A DNA stretch of 64,000 bases from contig NC_058163.1 of NCBI RefSeq assembly GCF_020080835.1, forward strand, positions 15,945,095 through 16,009,094, in the 5' to 3' direction. The notes below the pieces were generated by a model. It did no database searches. It was not told the DNA's origin and worked only from the letters and a program-made list of their open reading frames with translations. Below, piece by piece: positions 43,840-57,400 of the stretch. This DNA is from Cotesia glomerata. Its lineage: Eukaryota > Arthropoda > Insecta > Hymenoptera > Braconidae. The position numbers and the translations under genes are program-made. Each line of letters starts with the position of its first letter. Position 1 is the first letter of the stretch.

Positions 43840-44344
43840 AGCTTTCTTATCAAAAACAATTTCATCATTATCATTAATTAAGTAATCAAAATCCCTAGTT
43901 GCAATGTTTTTCCCTAACTTACAGTTTACATAACTCCATAATTTTTTAATATCATTGTAATAATTTTTTACTTTTTTCGCTTAAAAATTACATTTAGCTA
44001 ATTGAATTGCTTTATTGAGAATTTTACAATAGGAAGTATATTGAGTTTTATGTTCCACATTATTTTTATTTAATCTCCAGATATTTTATAAATTCTCTTT
44101 AGTCTTACAGGAGATCATGATCCCTTGAGTGATCCATTGTTTTCGCGGCTTATTTTTTTTATTGTTATTTCTAGGCTTATTTTTGGCATTATTAACTAGT
44201 CTTTCAATACTATCAGTCAGTGCAATGAAAAAATCATCAGGGTCCTGAATTTCCAATAAATATGACCAGTTATAATTACTACTAAGATTAATAAGACGAT
44301 TGTAGTTAATCGAAGTATTGCCACTATTGCACTTAGTGTTATTA
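43840..44344 (-). pseudogene. CR1-type LINE: linker between endonuclease and reverse transcriptase
   Basis: The minus strand reads NYNRLINLSSNYNWSYLLE and FFIALTDSIERLVNNAKNK, then KQWITQGIMISCKTKENL, with breaks near 44090 and 43980. It joins the endonuclease end at 45640 in frame when repeat A and one TAA are removed. Confidence 0.7.
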
Positions 44345-44347
44345 TTA

Positions 44348-45629
<1,282 letters not shown>

Positions 45630-45636
<7 letters not shown>

Positions 45637-46376
45637 TTATTACTGTTATTGATTTTGTAATGTTTAAAGCTTACAAATATAGGAAAATGATCAGTAAAGG
45701 TATTGGTGTATGTAAAGGATTTGAGATTACATAAGTTAGATTTGATGTAAAAATTATCGATACAAGTTCCTCCTGCATCATTCGGTCTCGTTACCCCACT
45801 GAAGTACGGAATATATCCACGATCAAGAAAATTCGTTAAGAATTCGTTAGCTAAGTGATCACTTGTAAGCAAATTTATATTAAAGTCACCAACTATAGCA
45901 TGGTTCTTACCATGACACTTTAAATTAATATATTCATTTATAGACTTAACAAAGTCTTCTTTTACATCATGACAACGATACACACCCGATATTTTAAAAA
46001 CTTTGTTATCACTGAGTTTTATTTTGGCAGAAACAATCTTTAAATTATCAAATTCTTCTATTATTGCACTAGACTGTAAAGATTTTTTTATATACATAAC
46101 TACACCATCAGCTTTATTGATATAACTATGATTATAAAAATAATTATATCCATCTATAGCAAAAAAAGTAAAACAGGGTAGTATCCAAGTCTCAGAGCAT
46201 ATTATGACATTCGGCTTAGCACGCAAATTATGTATAAATAACTCTAGGTTTTCAAAGTTAGCATTTAAACCTCTGACGTTTAGATGTAAACACAGTATGT
46301 CATCTTGACACAGACATTTATTTAAGCTGTTGAGATCATTAAAATTTTCTTCAATACAAGTATCAGTATCTTCCAT
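45630..46376 (-). CDS. CR1-type LINE: endonuclease domain
   Basis: About 248 residues with LHLNVRGLN near residue 30, ICSETWIL, the VGDFNINLL catalytic block, NFYIKSNL and TDHFPIFVSF, so all usual active-site residues are present. The stop at 45630 lies in repeat A sequence; without the insertion the frame continues into the linker. It nicks the target DNA for target-primed reverse transcription. Confidence 0.85.
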
Positions 46377-46745
46377 TGATAAAAATATTGATTGAGACGG
46401 ATATATTTATTTTCAAACTTACCAATTGAGTTTGGTAATATAGGTTTAGTAGGGTAAACCATTTCATCGATAATTTTGATCAACTTGAACTTGAGATATT
46501 CACAACATAATTCCCCGGGAAAAAATCATCATGCATGAACATGTACGATCAGGCGTTAATTTCATGCATGATCATGCATGTATATTTGCCAGACATGAGC
46601 TTGTATGGTCATGCATGACCAAGCATCATCAGAACTAATCAGTCATGATCATGCTTTTCCATGCCTGGCAAAACTGGGAAAAATGACCATGCCTGACCAG
46701 GCATGTTCATGTCTGACTGAATCAGGTCCATAAAAAAAAAAAAAT

Positions 46746-46820
46746 TGGTGCCTAGAGGGATTCGAACCGTAGACGTCGCGCTCTCTAGACTTATCCTTTA
46801 CCTGTTGACCTAATGGCTTC
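46746..46820 (-). repeat. tRNA-like segment B with Pol III boxes
   Basis: The minus strand has TAGGTCAACAGG (A box, 11 of 12), 32 bases, GGTTCGAATCC (B box) and GGCACCA, then a T-run of 13 (46732-46744), a Pol III terminator. Spacing and end structure equal segment A at 29727-29800, so the two are related despite different surroundings. It lacks a paired acceptor stem. Confidence 0.75.
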
Positions 46821-47296
46821 TATTGACTTTGGAACATCTTTCAAACTACTTTAAGTAATTTAAATTTTATACATAACTTATGGCTAACGGAGTTCTACAC
46901 CTAATTTATTAATTATTAATAATTAATTATATATTAGAGTGATTTATTTGGGACGGCTGTGTATTTTTTTCGCTCCATTAACATATTGTTCTAAGTACAG
47001 AAAAAAAAAATTTCTTCAAGTTTAATTCCGTAATTGTAATTTTATTTTTTTCTTTCAATTTTGAAGTTTTTTTTATTTAAAATGTATAGGAAACTTAGAA
47101 TTATTTATGTGTTCTACAATTTAGCAGAATTTGATACGACCGAAATGGACGAAGGCGTAGCTTAATAACAAACATCTTGAAAGGACTTATCGCCTATCGA
47201 TATCATCTGATATATTTTGGTATTTGCACGCTATCAAACTCAAACTTTTACTAGATAATTTTGTTTTTCGCGTATTCAATGGAACACAGTAACCAA

Positions 47297-47467
47297 TTTT
47301 GCGTCATAGTGTTAAAAAATTTGTATGTTTAAATTTTACATTATTATGTGTTAATTTAACACTTATTTGTGTCAATTCTATTGAATCAATACGAAAAGGT
47401 GTTAAATATTTAACACACAAATTTTTAACACAAAATTTTTTGGCGAAATGACGCAAAATTTTTTACG
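47297..47467. repeat. fold-back element, MITE-like
   Basis: TTTTGCGTCATAGTGTTAAA at the left and, inverted with a small insertion, TTAACACAAAATTTTTTGGCG...GACGCAAAAT at the right. Inner TGTGTTAAATT/TTTAACACAC pairs extend the stem. Confidence 0.6.
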
Positions 47468-48574
47468 GTGAACGGTTGCTGGGACAGAAAATCTGAACTC
47501 AAATTTTTTGAAGAAAATTGAATTATATGCGAAAAAAAAATATTAGTATATCAAATAAAACATTTTACGAAAGAATTTGAGAAATTGTATTATGTAACTA
47601 TATAAATATTTTTTTTTTTGCGCTTGAAAGTAAAATCATTGAAAGAAGTTTTTCAGTTAAAATGATAGATTATTTGATAAATAATTGTTTAAAAATCATC
47701 GTTTTGGGATGGAAAATCGAAAAGTTTATGCTTAAGCTGAAATTTTTTATGAAAGTTGTACATTTATAATTTATAAGGGGATAGAAACTGATACGTCATA
47801 CGGAACAAATTAATCTTCAAAATAGATCTGCAGTCTATAGTTCGATAAAATTATCCTTCTAGACTGAAAATAACATTTAAGAAGGTTAATCATGCATGAA
47901 CAGGTCTTATCAGGCCTAAACATAATTATTGATTCAAGCATAATCATACAAGCGTATTTAACGCTTCAGACATGAACAGACATGGACAGGCATGATCATG
48001 TCTAATTTTAGGTCTGATCATACATGAACAGGCATGATCTGATTTAATTTCAGGCCTGATCATACATGAACAAGCATGGTCAGGTCTGATCATTTTTTTC
48101 CGGAAAATATTCATGACAGATCATGCATGACCAAGCATCATCAGAACTAATCAGTCATGATCATGCTTTTCCATGCCTGGCAAATATTCATGACTGATCA
48201 TGCACGACCAAGCATCATCATAATTAATCAGTCTTGATCATGCTTATTTACATGTGTGACAAATACTCATGCGTGATCATGTATGACCAAGCATGATCAT
48301 AACTGATCAATCATAATCATGTTGTATTCCATGTCTAGGATATATTCAGGGACACTTTTGGCTAACTATGTTAGCTCGTAGTTGAGAATAAATCGAACCC
48401 TGCAAATTTAAATAACATCAAATAATTTGTTCACGATATAAAAATCGCATATAAAACAATTTCAAGGCTAACTTTATTTAAGTATTCAAGGCTATTTTTG
48501 AAAAATACTTATCAGATAAATTGTTACAATGATTATTTATATCAATTTTTTAATAATACACATTTAATAAAAGC

Positions 48575-48836
48575 CTTGAACATTGGTCTATTTTCACAAT
48601 TTCATTTTTCAATTTTGGAATTTTGTAACTCATAGAAATATCAATATTTTTGAAAAAAATCTTACAGTTTCCGAAAGAAAATAGAATGCTCTACAAGAAA
48701 GGTTTCATATCATTTTTCGATAATCTAACTTTCCTATCAGAAACTTTAAGATTTATTTAAAAAATATTGACATTTCTATGAGTTACAAAATTTCAAAATT
48801 GAAAAATGAAATTGTGAAAATAGACCAATGTTCAAG
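48575..48836. repeat. fold-back element, 262 bp near-palindrome
   Basis: CTTGAACATTGGTCTATTTT at 48575 is repeated inverted at 48836. Pairing continues through ACTCATAGAAAT/ATTTCTATGAGT and AAACTTTAAGAT-like parts to the centre near 48705, so each arm is about 130 bases. Confidence 0.8.
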
Positions 48837-49485
48837 TCATTACTATACAAAGTCATGTATGATTATAAATAACCATGCGCCTTTAAAATTACGGTCGAAA
48901 TATAACTTTAAGAACTATGTATGACTAATGTATGATAATGCAAAATCATGGAAAATCATGTAAGCCCTTACATGAACATGAAACAATGTAAAAACTAAAA
49001 GTATACGGCGCAGCTTGGTGAAGTTCAATCATGATTGATCAGACAAAGTCACGCACGGTCAAGCAGGCTCGAGCTTGATCATTCTGGCCACTCACAGGTG
49101 GTCATGTATGGTTAATTTTGGCGAAAAATAATTGTACATGTCTATTCAAGACCATGCATAGTCATGCATGATAGTTTTAGTTGCGTTGAAAGTTATCGTG
49201 CATGATTAGACTTGGTGAAGCATGAATATGTAGTTTCTTACATGCACATGCTTTATTATGCAAGCTCATGCACGACCTTTCAGTTTGATTGTACACAGTC
49301 GTGCATACTCGATCATGACTGTATATGGATCATGCAAGGTCCCGCAGGATCGTTTATGATCAGCCAGTATTAAAATGTATGATTGAGTAAGACCTTGCAT
49401 GAATCATGCTTGACCAGGCATGATCATCCATGATCCATGCATGCTTATGCATGATTATGCTTGATTCATGCTTGGTTGAGCATGG

Positions 49486-50747
49486 TCATGCATGCAGGTT
49501 TTTCCCCGGGTCAGTAGAACAATGATCAGTGGCTCTATCTTTCTTAAATTTCTCATTGTAAAATACACAGTTCGGACACTTTTTAGTTTTACTAGTACAC
49601 ATTTTAGTAGAATGATTTTCAGCACAGATTAAACAGATATCATCATTATTACAGTTTTTTATGTTTGTGATTGGCTCTTCCACACTTTTAACACAGGTTA
49701 AGATTGAAAAAATCATATATTTTACAGCACTGATGACCTATGTATAGTCTAAAGCCATTATTTTTGAGATGTAAATAAGAGTCAGCTGTTACTTCAAGAA
49801 TTATTGTGCGATAATCATTACGACCTTTATAGTCAGCAATAATGTTAAATGCACCATCTATCTCTAAAAAATTACGGTTATAAATATCCTCACACAATTT
49901 CTCCTTAGACATATCAGTATCAACATTAATAACCTTGATTTTAGGAAGTTTTAGATGCTCAAGTTCAACACTGAAATCATTTCCAAGTTTATCACTTAAC
50001 ACAGACCTGGCTCTAGACACATCCACATTGTTTTTACACTTGGCTAATAGCTACCAGACCTTCTTTATTCTCTTTAACTCTGTTAATGGGAATTGCTAAA
50101 TCACTAGATAATTTACTTTTAACTTTTGCAAGAGTTTGAGATTTGTTATTATTATTTTTTGGTTTGACATAAATACTGGGAACTCTCTCAGGTTTTTTTG
50201 GTCCATCTTTGGTTACACTGGCATAAGATACATAATTAACTATATTATGAGCTTTATTAAAAATACCGTTCAGCAATTTGTTTTTATCTTTCAATTCTGC
50301 GTTTAATTCTTTTAATAATTCATTTTCCATTTTTAACATAGACAATTCATCCAGCTCATTGATATCAGTAGTATCATGATTGTTTTTTGACGAGTTAAAT
50401 GATAAATTATTGCACAGTTCACTTCGTAGTTCCTCTTTATGATACAATTTGATCTGTGCAATTATTTCTCTAGCATTATCATCGAAAGTATTCAAATCTA
50501 CATTGTTTTTGTTGGTTAGGATGTCACTCTCATGATTAGGACATATAACTAGCATTTCACTCACGTATCTACCCTTCGAGTATTTATTAAAGTCACCCTC
50601 ATGATAAACATTTTCACATACAATACAGATAAGAATTTTCGGCACTTTCATATTTGAATGATACTTAAATACTTTGCACAAATCAAAACCCGACACCGGT
50701 GGGTCCGCCATCTTCAATATATATGAATGAAATTCGTTGAAATACAT
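49486..50747 (-). pseudogene. CR1-type LINE: ORF1
   Basis: The likely start is MADPPVSGFDLCKVFKY near 50710. A Cys/His zinc motif follows (CIVCENVYHEGDF...CPNH), then a Leu/Glu-rich coiled-coil (LKMENELLKELNAELKDKNKLL), SYASVTKDG, an RRM-like part (IKVINVDTDMSKEKLCEDIYNRN) and zinc knuckles (CLICAENHSTKMC, CPNC). Frame changes occur near 50037 and 49705. The last codons are cut by the palindrome-array insertion. It would bind LINE RNA. Confidence 0.75.
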
Positions 50748-50750
50748 TAA

Positions 50751-50936
50751 AATTAAAAAAAAAAAAAAATTTCCTGTGTTATTTAAATCGGAAATTAAAA
50801 ATCACCATGTGACACCTCTAAATATTGATATAAAGAGCTCAAACTTTACCAGAATTTTTTTTGTCATCTTGGACGATATTTTCGTAGTAGCTAAAGAAAA
50901 AAAAATTAAAAGTTTTTTTTGGCCCACCCTAATATA
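50751..50936 (-). repeat. repeat C-like fragment
   Basis: Inverted, it reads AGGGTGGGCC, A-run, T-run, GAGCTCTTTATATCAATATTTAG, the same order as other repeat C-like pieces. It adjoins a Tc1-type end. Confidence 0.55.
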
Positions 50937-51075
50937 CAGTAGCGCTCAAAAGTATTTTTACAACATTATGCGTTAGTTTTTTTCAACAATACTAAAATAC
51001 TTTTGAGCAACCATTTTCCTAATATTTTCAAAATTAAACTTTCTTTTGTTACAAACAAGGACTACTTTGACACTA
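50937..51075 (+). repeat. Tc1-like terminal fragment
   Basis: After TA comes CAGTAGCGCTCAAAAGTATTTTTAC, then an inward AAATACTTTTGAGCAACCATT and CTTTCTTTTGTTAC. It matches, inverted, 9900-10000 of the other Tc1 copy. Similarity stops at GACACTA. Confidence 0.75.
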
Positions 51076-52199
51076 GGGCCTACCCACCGAGGAAGACGTT
51101 TCATAGCGGAACCGCGACGTAAGCCCACTCATCCACGATTAAATTGTTTCTTGGTTTTTTTCATACTTATTAAATTCATTGATATAATTTAGCTAAAATA
51201 ATTCTCATTTAATAACTAAATTCGTCGTGTAGTTTCAAAGGAGGATTTGATCCGAGGGGTTCCTTATGAGCCTCATCCTATTAATAAATTGTCTAAATAG
51301 TTAATCGTCGAGTCATTTATAATAAAATTGATTATTGTTATATTTTGCCAATTATTTCTCACAACCGAGCCTTTTCTTCTCACTTAGTATTGATTAATTA
51401 GTTTAAATATATTCTGTGACCGGATTAAGTTTGGATTACCCACTCCCTGGGAGTATGAGTCGGCAACGAGTAACTCAGTTCCAGGAGGCCGAGTATCTTC
51501 AACATCGTTAAATTCTCCTGGTGGCGTCCAGACCATCTCTGGCGCGAATAGTACACTTTGGTTAGGGGGTCACAAAACCTGACAAGGTATTACTGTTTTA
51601 GATTAACAAAAATTAAAAATTCGGAGTATGCAACCTAATAAATGTGGTAGAAATCGTGAAGAAAGATATAAGTAAGCGAATTTTCAATAATGTCATGAAA
51701 ATCTGATTTTGTCTTATGTATTATGTGAAACGATTATTTTCATGTTTTATTCCTTGCTTATCCTAAAATTCGATGGAAGCATGTTGAGAATCTTGCATTA
51801 TTATGCAATATACATGACTCAAATAATTGTCTTCAACCGTAACTAATAGCATTGTTATAAACGATAATCATTATACAAGCTCGTTAAGTAAGTGGAATAG
51901 AGAATAATAAAAAAAATGGATCAACGGTGTAGTAATAGGAGTCGACAAGAAGAAATGGAAGAAAAGGTGAAGAGAAAATAAACCAGGGTGACAAAAAGTC
52001 AACTCGTCACGTGGAAAAATGATGTTGCGATGAATATTTCCCCAAGCGAGTGAAATTCGATCAAGCTAAAAAATTCGCTTGAAAAAATATCTGATCCTCG
52101 AGTGAAATATCTTCAGATCTTTTTATGTCGTATTTTTTGACTTATTGATATGAATCCAAATCTTACTGTCAGCTAAGTTTTTTTAAACCATGATGAAAA
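51076..52199. other. no gene recognised; GC-richer part at 51410-51600
   Basis: 51410-51600 (CCCACTCCCTGGGAGTATGAG, CCAGGAGGCC, TCTCTGGCGCG) could be the end of an old LTR, but I found no partner copy. The rest is AT-rich without coding signal. Confidence 0.35.
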
Positions 52200-52343
52200 A
52201 AAAATCTGGAAAATGGTTGACTCTAAAGGCCATTCCTGCAACTTCCCGCTAATCCCATATCTAAAACTCGACTTTTGCAAAATGGGGTAAAACCGATAAC
52301 TTCCCGATTTTTTTAAATCTTTGATTTTTTTAGCGAGAAGTTA
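52200..52343 (-). repeat. repeat A, internally deleted short copy
   Basis: Both ends are joined with the middle missing: AAATCTGGAAAATGG...GGCCATTCCTGCAACTTCCCGCTAAT, then AAAACTCGACTTTTGCAAAA, AACTTCCCGATTTTT and GCGAGAAGTTAAA. It is a typical MITE-like deletion derivative. Confidence 0.75.
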
Positions 52344-54411
52344 AAAATTATATTTCAATCATCTCTCAACAGATCAAAATGTTTTCTTTGTGCACACTAT
52401 TACATTTAAAATTAGTTCGTATAAATATTTTAGTTAGTATAAAAATTTAGCTCGTCAATATACAGGAGAATTATTGACATACATTTTAAAATAATTTATC
52501 TTGTGATCGAATCGATTTAAGGTAAATAATACATCGACTTTTTTTGACTTGTTGAATGAATAGTACAAAGATTTAGATCGTAAAAGAATATCAATAAATC
52601 AATTTTGACTATTTTGGGTTTAGTAGTCACCCACACGATTTAAAATTTTTAAATCTTCATAATTTACGGAGATTAAGTGAAATTTCTTTCCACATTTTTA
52701 CGGTTCATATCATCAAATAAGTTTATCAAAGAATAGGAATATAAAAAGCCTTAAAAAAGTTTTTTTGCTAATAAAACTCGGCGAAGTCCAACTTGTGTAG
52801 ATACATTAACCTAATTTCAAACCGGATTTGGTTTTTTCAGAATGAACTTTTGAAAAAAAAAAATTTTTACAGGCTCACATTATGCATGAAATAACTTAAA
52901 TGAAGTTATACGTATAACCTAAAAAAATTTGGAAAGGTTGCAATCGCGGTATTTCACTAAATTGAAGTAATGTTATAAAAATATACTAATATAGTTATCG
53001 TGTACCATATAGTTTTTTTGTTGATGCGATTGTAACTTGAGCAGTCACTCTCGTTCAATGGTCACCCCTTTGATTCCTAATGAGAAAAGGACGCCTCTGG
53101 ATTTTTAGACACGGTATTTCAGGAACCGGAGATGCATGAGTAGGTAGTCAAGGTCGTGAGAAGTTTAGATAGGCTGTAATAGAATTTTGCTGAGAACAAT
53201 TAATATAAATTAAACTATTTATTCAAAATTTATAGATAATCGAACGAATTTTACAATCTATTATTTACAAATAGCATTCTTAGAACAAACTTAACGACCC
53301 TGGCGGTTTCGGTGACACGGTGAAAGCACGGTTAATTCACAGTTGTTTTACGGTCGTTTTACCGTCTAAGATTCGTTTTTATTGAGCGATTTGTCAGTCA
53401 GCATCGGATACCGTTGTGAACGAGATCTACTATAAATTTATTAAATATATACGATGATTTCACGATGCAAACATTAGTTATGCACCTCCAAGTAATAGAG
53501 AAATGAGAAATACACGTCTGTATTTCTATAGTGTAAATGTCTATAGCGTAAACAAAACATAGTTAGTAACAAATGACTAATGTCAGTCGCGGTAGCGAAA
53601 GCATTTGCTCCCGCTGTTATAGAAGGCGAATGTGTAGCTTAATCAATGCACGAATATTTAACTTTCTGCCTCGAAATAGGTGCAAAAGATGCGTACTTTC
53701 GATCGAGGTATAAAGAAAAAGTTTTTTTCCACCTAGAAAATTTTTCTCTCTCGTAAAAAACTTGGTATTCTAGTTTTTAAAATACCAAAGTTTTTTTCCC
53801 ACACTATTAAGTAATCTGATTGCTAAAAAACTCGGTTTCCTTCTCAGCAAAATACCAAAATAAAAAATATGGCTGACTTAATCTCACTCAGTTGACACAT
53901 ATTTAAGTAACGTTTATTTTACTACGAGCCTTTTTTTAATAATATTAAATTAACTATTAATTTTAAAAGTTTTATTTATAATAAAATTACTGGAAACTTT
54001 AATTTCTATAAAATTTAGTGTTAGGATGTAATTATAATTACCTTGAATAAAGTTAGTAGCCACTTGATAATTTTTTAATTAGATTTCACAAATAAATTTT
54101 TTCTGAAAAATTATTTTCAAAAATTGTACTTATAATTTTTTTAAATTTCTACAATTCAATTTTTTTTTCATTTTTTTGCCATAATTTGTTAAAAAAATTA
54201 TAAAAATTATTAAATATCTACTAAATTAATTTTCATTTCTATTAAACGGCTTGATTTCTATACTTATTTTATTACAGTAAATTTAAATATTGAATACCCA
54301 TTAAAAACTTACAAATTCTTACTAATGTCAATATTTTTACTAACGAAATTACTATTATGACAATTTATTATAAGATAAGAATGTATGAATAACAAAAAAA
54401 AAGGTGTGTGT
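52344..54411. other. AT-rich stretch without recognisable gene
   Basis: No open frame with motifs. A short inverted pair (TTGGTATTCTAGTTTTTAAAATACCAAA, 53762-53789) is present. Confidence 0.45.
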
Positions 54412-54413
54412 GC

Positions 54414-54451
54414 GATTCACACACGATAGAAGTGAAACTTCAGTGAATCGA
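54414..54451 (-). terminator. probable Helentron 3'-end hairpin
   Basis: An 8-bp stem CGATTCAC/GTGAATCG encloses GAAGTGAAACTTC, the subterminal inverted repeat shared with the 5' side at about 61122. Confidence 0.6.
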
Positions 54452-57400
54452 CAAAAGAATGAGATGAATATTTATAACAAGGGTAGGATAATTACAAAGT
54501 TTAATTGTTCAAAAATGAAAGTATTTTGATTAATTTTAAAAGATATTTTATATTTTATTTAACATATGTTACATAATCTATTACTCAAGTTCCATATTTT
54601 CAGTTTCAACAAATGATACAAGAGGCTTATGATAACTAAAATACGATACAAATATTTTAGTTTCAATTTGGTTGATATATCTTTGGAACACTGCATCTAT
54701 TACCGTTTTTGATCTTGTAGTTGATTGAGTGCGATTGTTACACATTTTTAAATAAAATGTTGTATCGAGAAACTCAATCAAAGGAAGCGCTGTATCTGAT
54801 GCAAAATTTATGTTAAAATCCCCACTTAAAATCATCGGAATTTTATCATAATTCTTTTTGAGAATTCGCGATACCTCTGGGGTATATTTGATCAAATTTT
54901 CATGTATGAATTCAATAACTGATTTTATTGATTGGTTGGGAAAGATGTAAATTGCTACAATCAAAATTAAATCTCCTTGGTCATTTCTGCTCTCACAGGC
55001 ACATATTTCTCCAACTTTCGAAAGCTAAACAGACAATGATTCTAGCTGTTGTGCATTGAGATCCATTTGTGGCGTAACAACACGGGCTCCATCATTTACG
55101 TTGTGATAAATTGCTACTCCGCCTGCCCTCGTACGTGGTCTTTTGTAATTAACAACAATATTAAAATTTGGAATGTCTACAATATCTTCATTATTCATCC
55201 ATGTCTCCGAAAGAATTAAAAAATTTGACGATGACACTATATTGTCATGTTGCAGATCTTGTACATGAGCTCGTAAGCTTTGACAGTTAAAGGTAAACAG
55301 TGACATCCCTTTTCTTTTATTTAAGAAATCATATAAAACATTTGTAATTGTCTCAAGTCGATTCAAGTTCAGCCTTCGAAATTCATGTTGTAGATCAATT
55401 GTAGATACTGACGCTCTTCGGCCATGGTAAAATTTTTATCATTTTTTGAAACGAGATATAAGCCGTTTATTGATGTAACTCGTGATAATGCGACGTACAG
55501 GAGTTGTTGAACGTGTGATTTATCATATTCATATACAATCTCACCAAAAGTAGCTCCCTGGGACTTGTGAATCGTCATTGCACATGCAGAGACTAATGGG
55601 AAATGATTACGTTTTACAATAACGGTTTTATTAGGTACTAGTGGTATAGATGATGTTCTGCGATCTATTGGTACTGCCAGTGGATGAAGATTATTATTCC
55701 AAATTGATGCCGCTGCCTTTCTTCTCAATTTTTCTCCGATTTTTGGAGATTCTGGAAATTCTAGCCATAAACGACCTATCTCTCCTTTGTCATTATATTC
55801 AATGAAAATTAATTTTCCCGTCGCACCATTTGCTAATCCATCTGATACATCGATGTTAGTTGTTATCATGTATGGTTTGTTCAAAACCAATGTAATTTGA
55901 TATGGCAAACCTCCTGTATCAATAGTTGACATTTTATGTAATTTTTGACGCATAGAAGTTTGCTGTTCAACATTTCTACATCCAATATATATATCAGTTG
56001 CCTCTGAATTCACTTTTTCTTCTATAGAATTCAAAATTTTATTGTTGTATTCAGCAACTGAATGATTATTAAAAAACAATCGTATACCGTCTGGACAAAG
56101 TCTCTCAGCTTCTTCTTCAGAGTAAATCCGTGACTCAATTAAATCTAGCTCTTCCTGATCTAACAACTGTCCATTACCAATTTTTGTTAATATTGTTGCA
56201 AAACTTTGATTAGCTTGTCGCATAACTTCGTTTAGTTCGAAAAATTTCAACCCTCGCCATAGTGTTGAACCTGCTATTTGTCGTTTTATTTGTTTGTAAA
56301 TTGGGGTAGCACGAACTGGCGGTAGTTGACGTAGATCACCAATCAAAATTATATCTAATCCACCAAAATGGACTTCAAAATTACCGGTGATTTGCTTTAA
56401 CCTTGAATCTATTTGGGACAACAACTCGGCTCCAATCATACTAATTTCATCGATAATCAATACACGAACATATTTAAAAAGTGATCTATATTGTTGGGCT
56501 ACTTCAATTGATAAAGGAAGCAACTTTGAAAGACTTATCTTCAGTGCAGTGTGTACTGTTGTCCCATTGATAGCCACAGCAGCTTTACCAGTAGAAGCAC
56601 AAGCGATATAAGCATTACAAAACCCATCACTTTCAGAATATCGATTATAAATTTCCATTAATAATTTAATAACAAATGTTTTACCACATCCAGCTGGTCC
56701 TGTAAAAAATATTTGCAGCGGAGGAGGATCTTCCAACTGAAGATTGTAAATGACGTGCATCAAAAGTTCCTTTTGTTTTTGGTTTGCCATTTTCATCAGC
56801 TCATAATATTGGTCGTTAGGCATTAAATTTTCTTTCCGTTTTGCAATGGCACCAAGTTTATTTAGGGTTGCGAGACGTAAATCACTGTTTACATCCGAAT
56901 TCGGATTGTCATATAGCGTTTGGAATGGATTAATTTCTGGAAATCTAGTGGCAATATCATGAATCTCATCGTCATCGTCTGCTTCTTCATTTTCGCGACA
57001 TAGTTTTCGGCATAGCTCTATAGTTTTATTAATGTCTAAGTCAGATTCAAACTCTTTACGTCGCTCCAGAATTTGATTTTCATTTTCGTCGTAAATCCTA
57101 ATAAATTTCATCTCTTCAAGAATCTCGAATTCTTCATTCCGAAATGGGATATGCAAAGTCACCATTTCTCTTTTATACTCATTTATATCTGAGGCTATGT
57201 CATAATTCCTATAACGAATGATGCGTTGTTGCTTTCGACGAATATAATCACCTTGCGAATTTTTAGTAAAATTAGCAACGAATTGTGCAAGTGATAATTC
57301 TTCCATTTCTTGTGGCCGCTTCTCGTATTTATCAAACCAGTTTTCCTTCCAAATACTTGTTGAATCTTCATCGATATTTAATTCATCTAATTCTTTTTGT

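Larger units (their letters stand above)
46513..49510. mobile_element. CATG-palindrome array element with tRNA-like module (about 3 kb)
   Basis: The ends are inverted: CCCCGGGAAAAAATCATCATGC at the left and GCAGGTTTTTCCCCGGG at the right. 46540-46720, 47880-48330 and 48850-49500 are built from variants of the self-complementary words CATGATCATG, CATGCATG and GACCAAGCATGATC. A tRNA-like block sits 230 bases from the left end. AT-rich sequence and two MITE-like fold-backs fill the rest. It interrupts ORF1 of the LINE, whose codons join as ...HCST|ELCCEYLK if the CCCGGGG belongs to the element. No protein gene seen. Confidence 0.65.

Noticed and set aside
46511..46519. TTCCCCGGG as a 9-bp target duplication of the CATG-word element
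   Set aside because: Possible, but CCCGGG also begins the sister element at 29595, and LINE codons join in frame when CCCGGGG is counted as element, so an inverted terminal repeat is preferred.
46540..49500. CRISPR-like or satellite array
   Set aside because: Words are variable, palindromic and without fixed repeat-spacer length, and the context is eukaryotic.
51410..51600. Solo LTR
   Set aside because: GC-rich and LTR-like in tone, but no TG...CA boundaries with a duplication could be shown.
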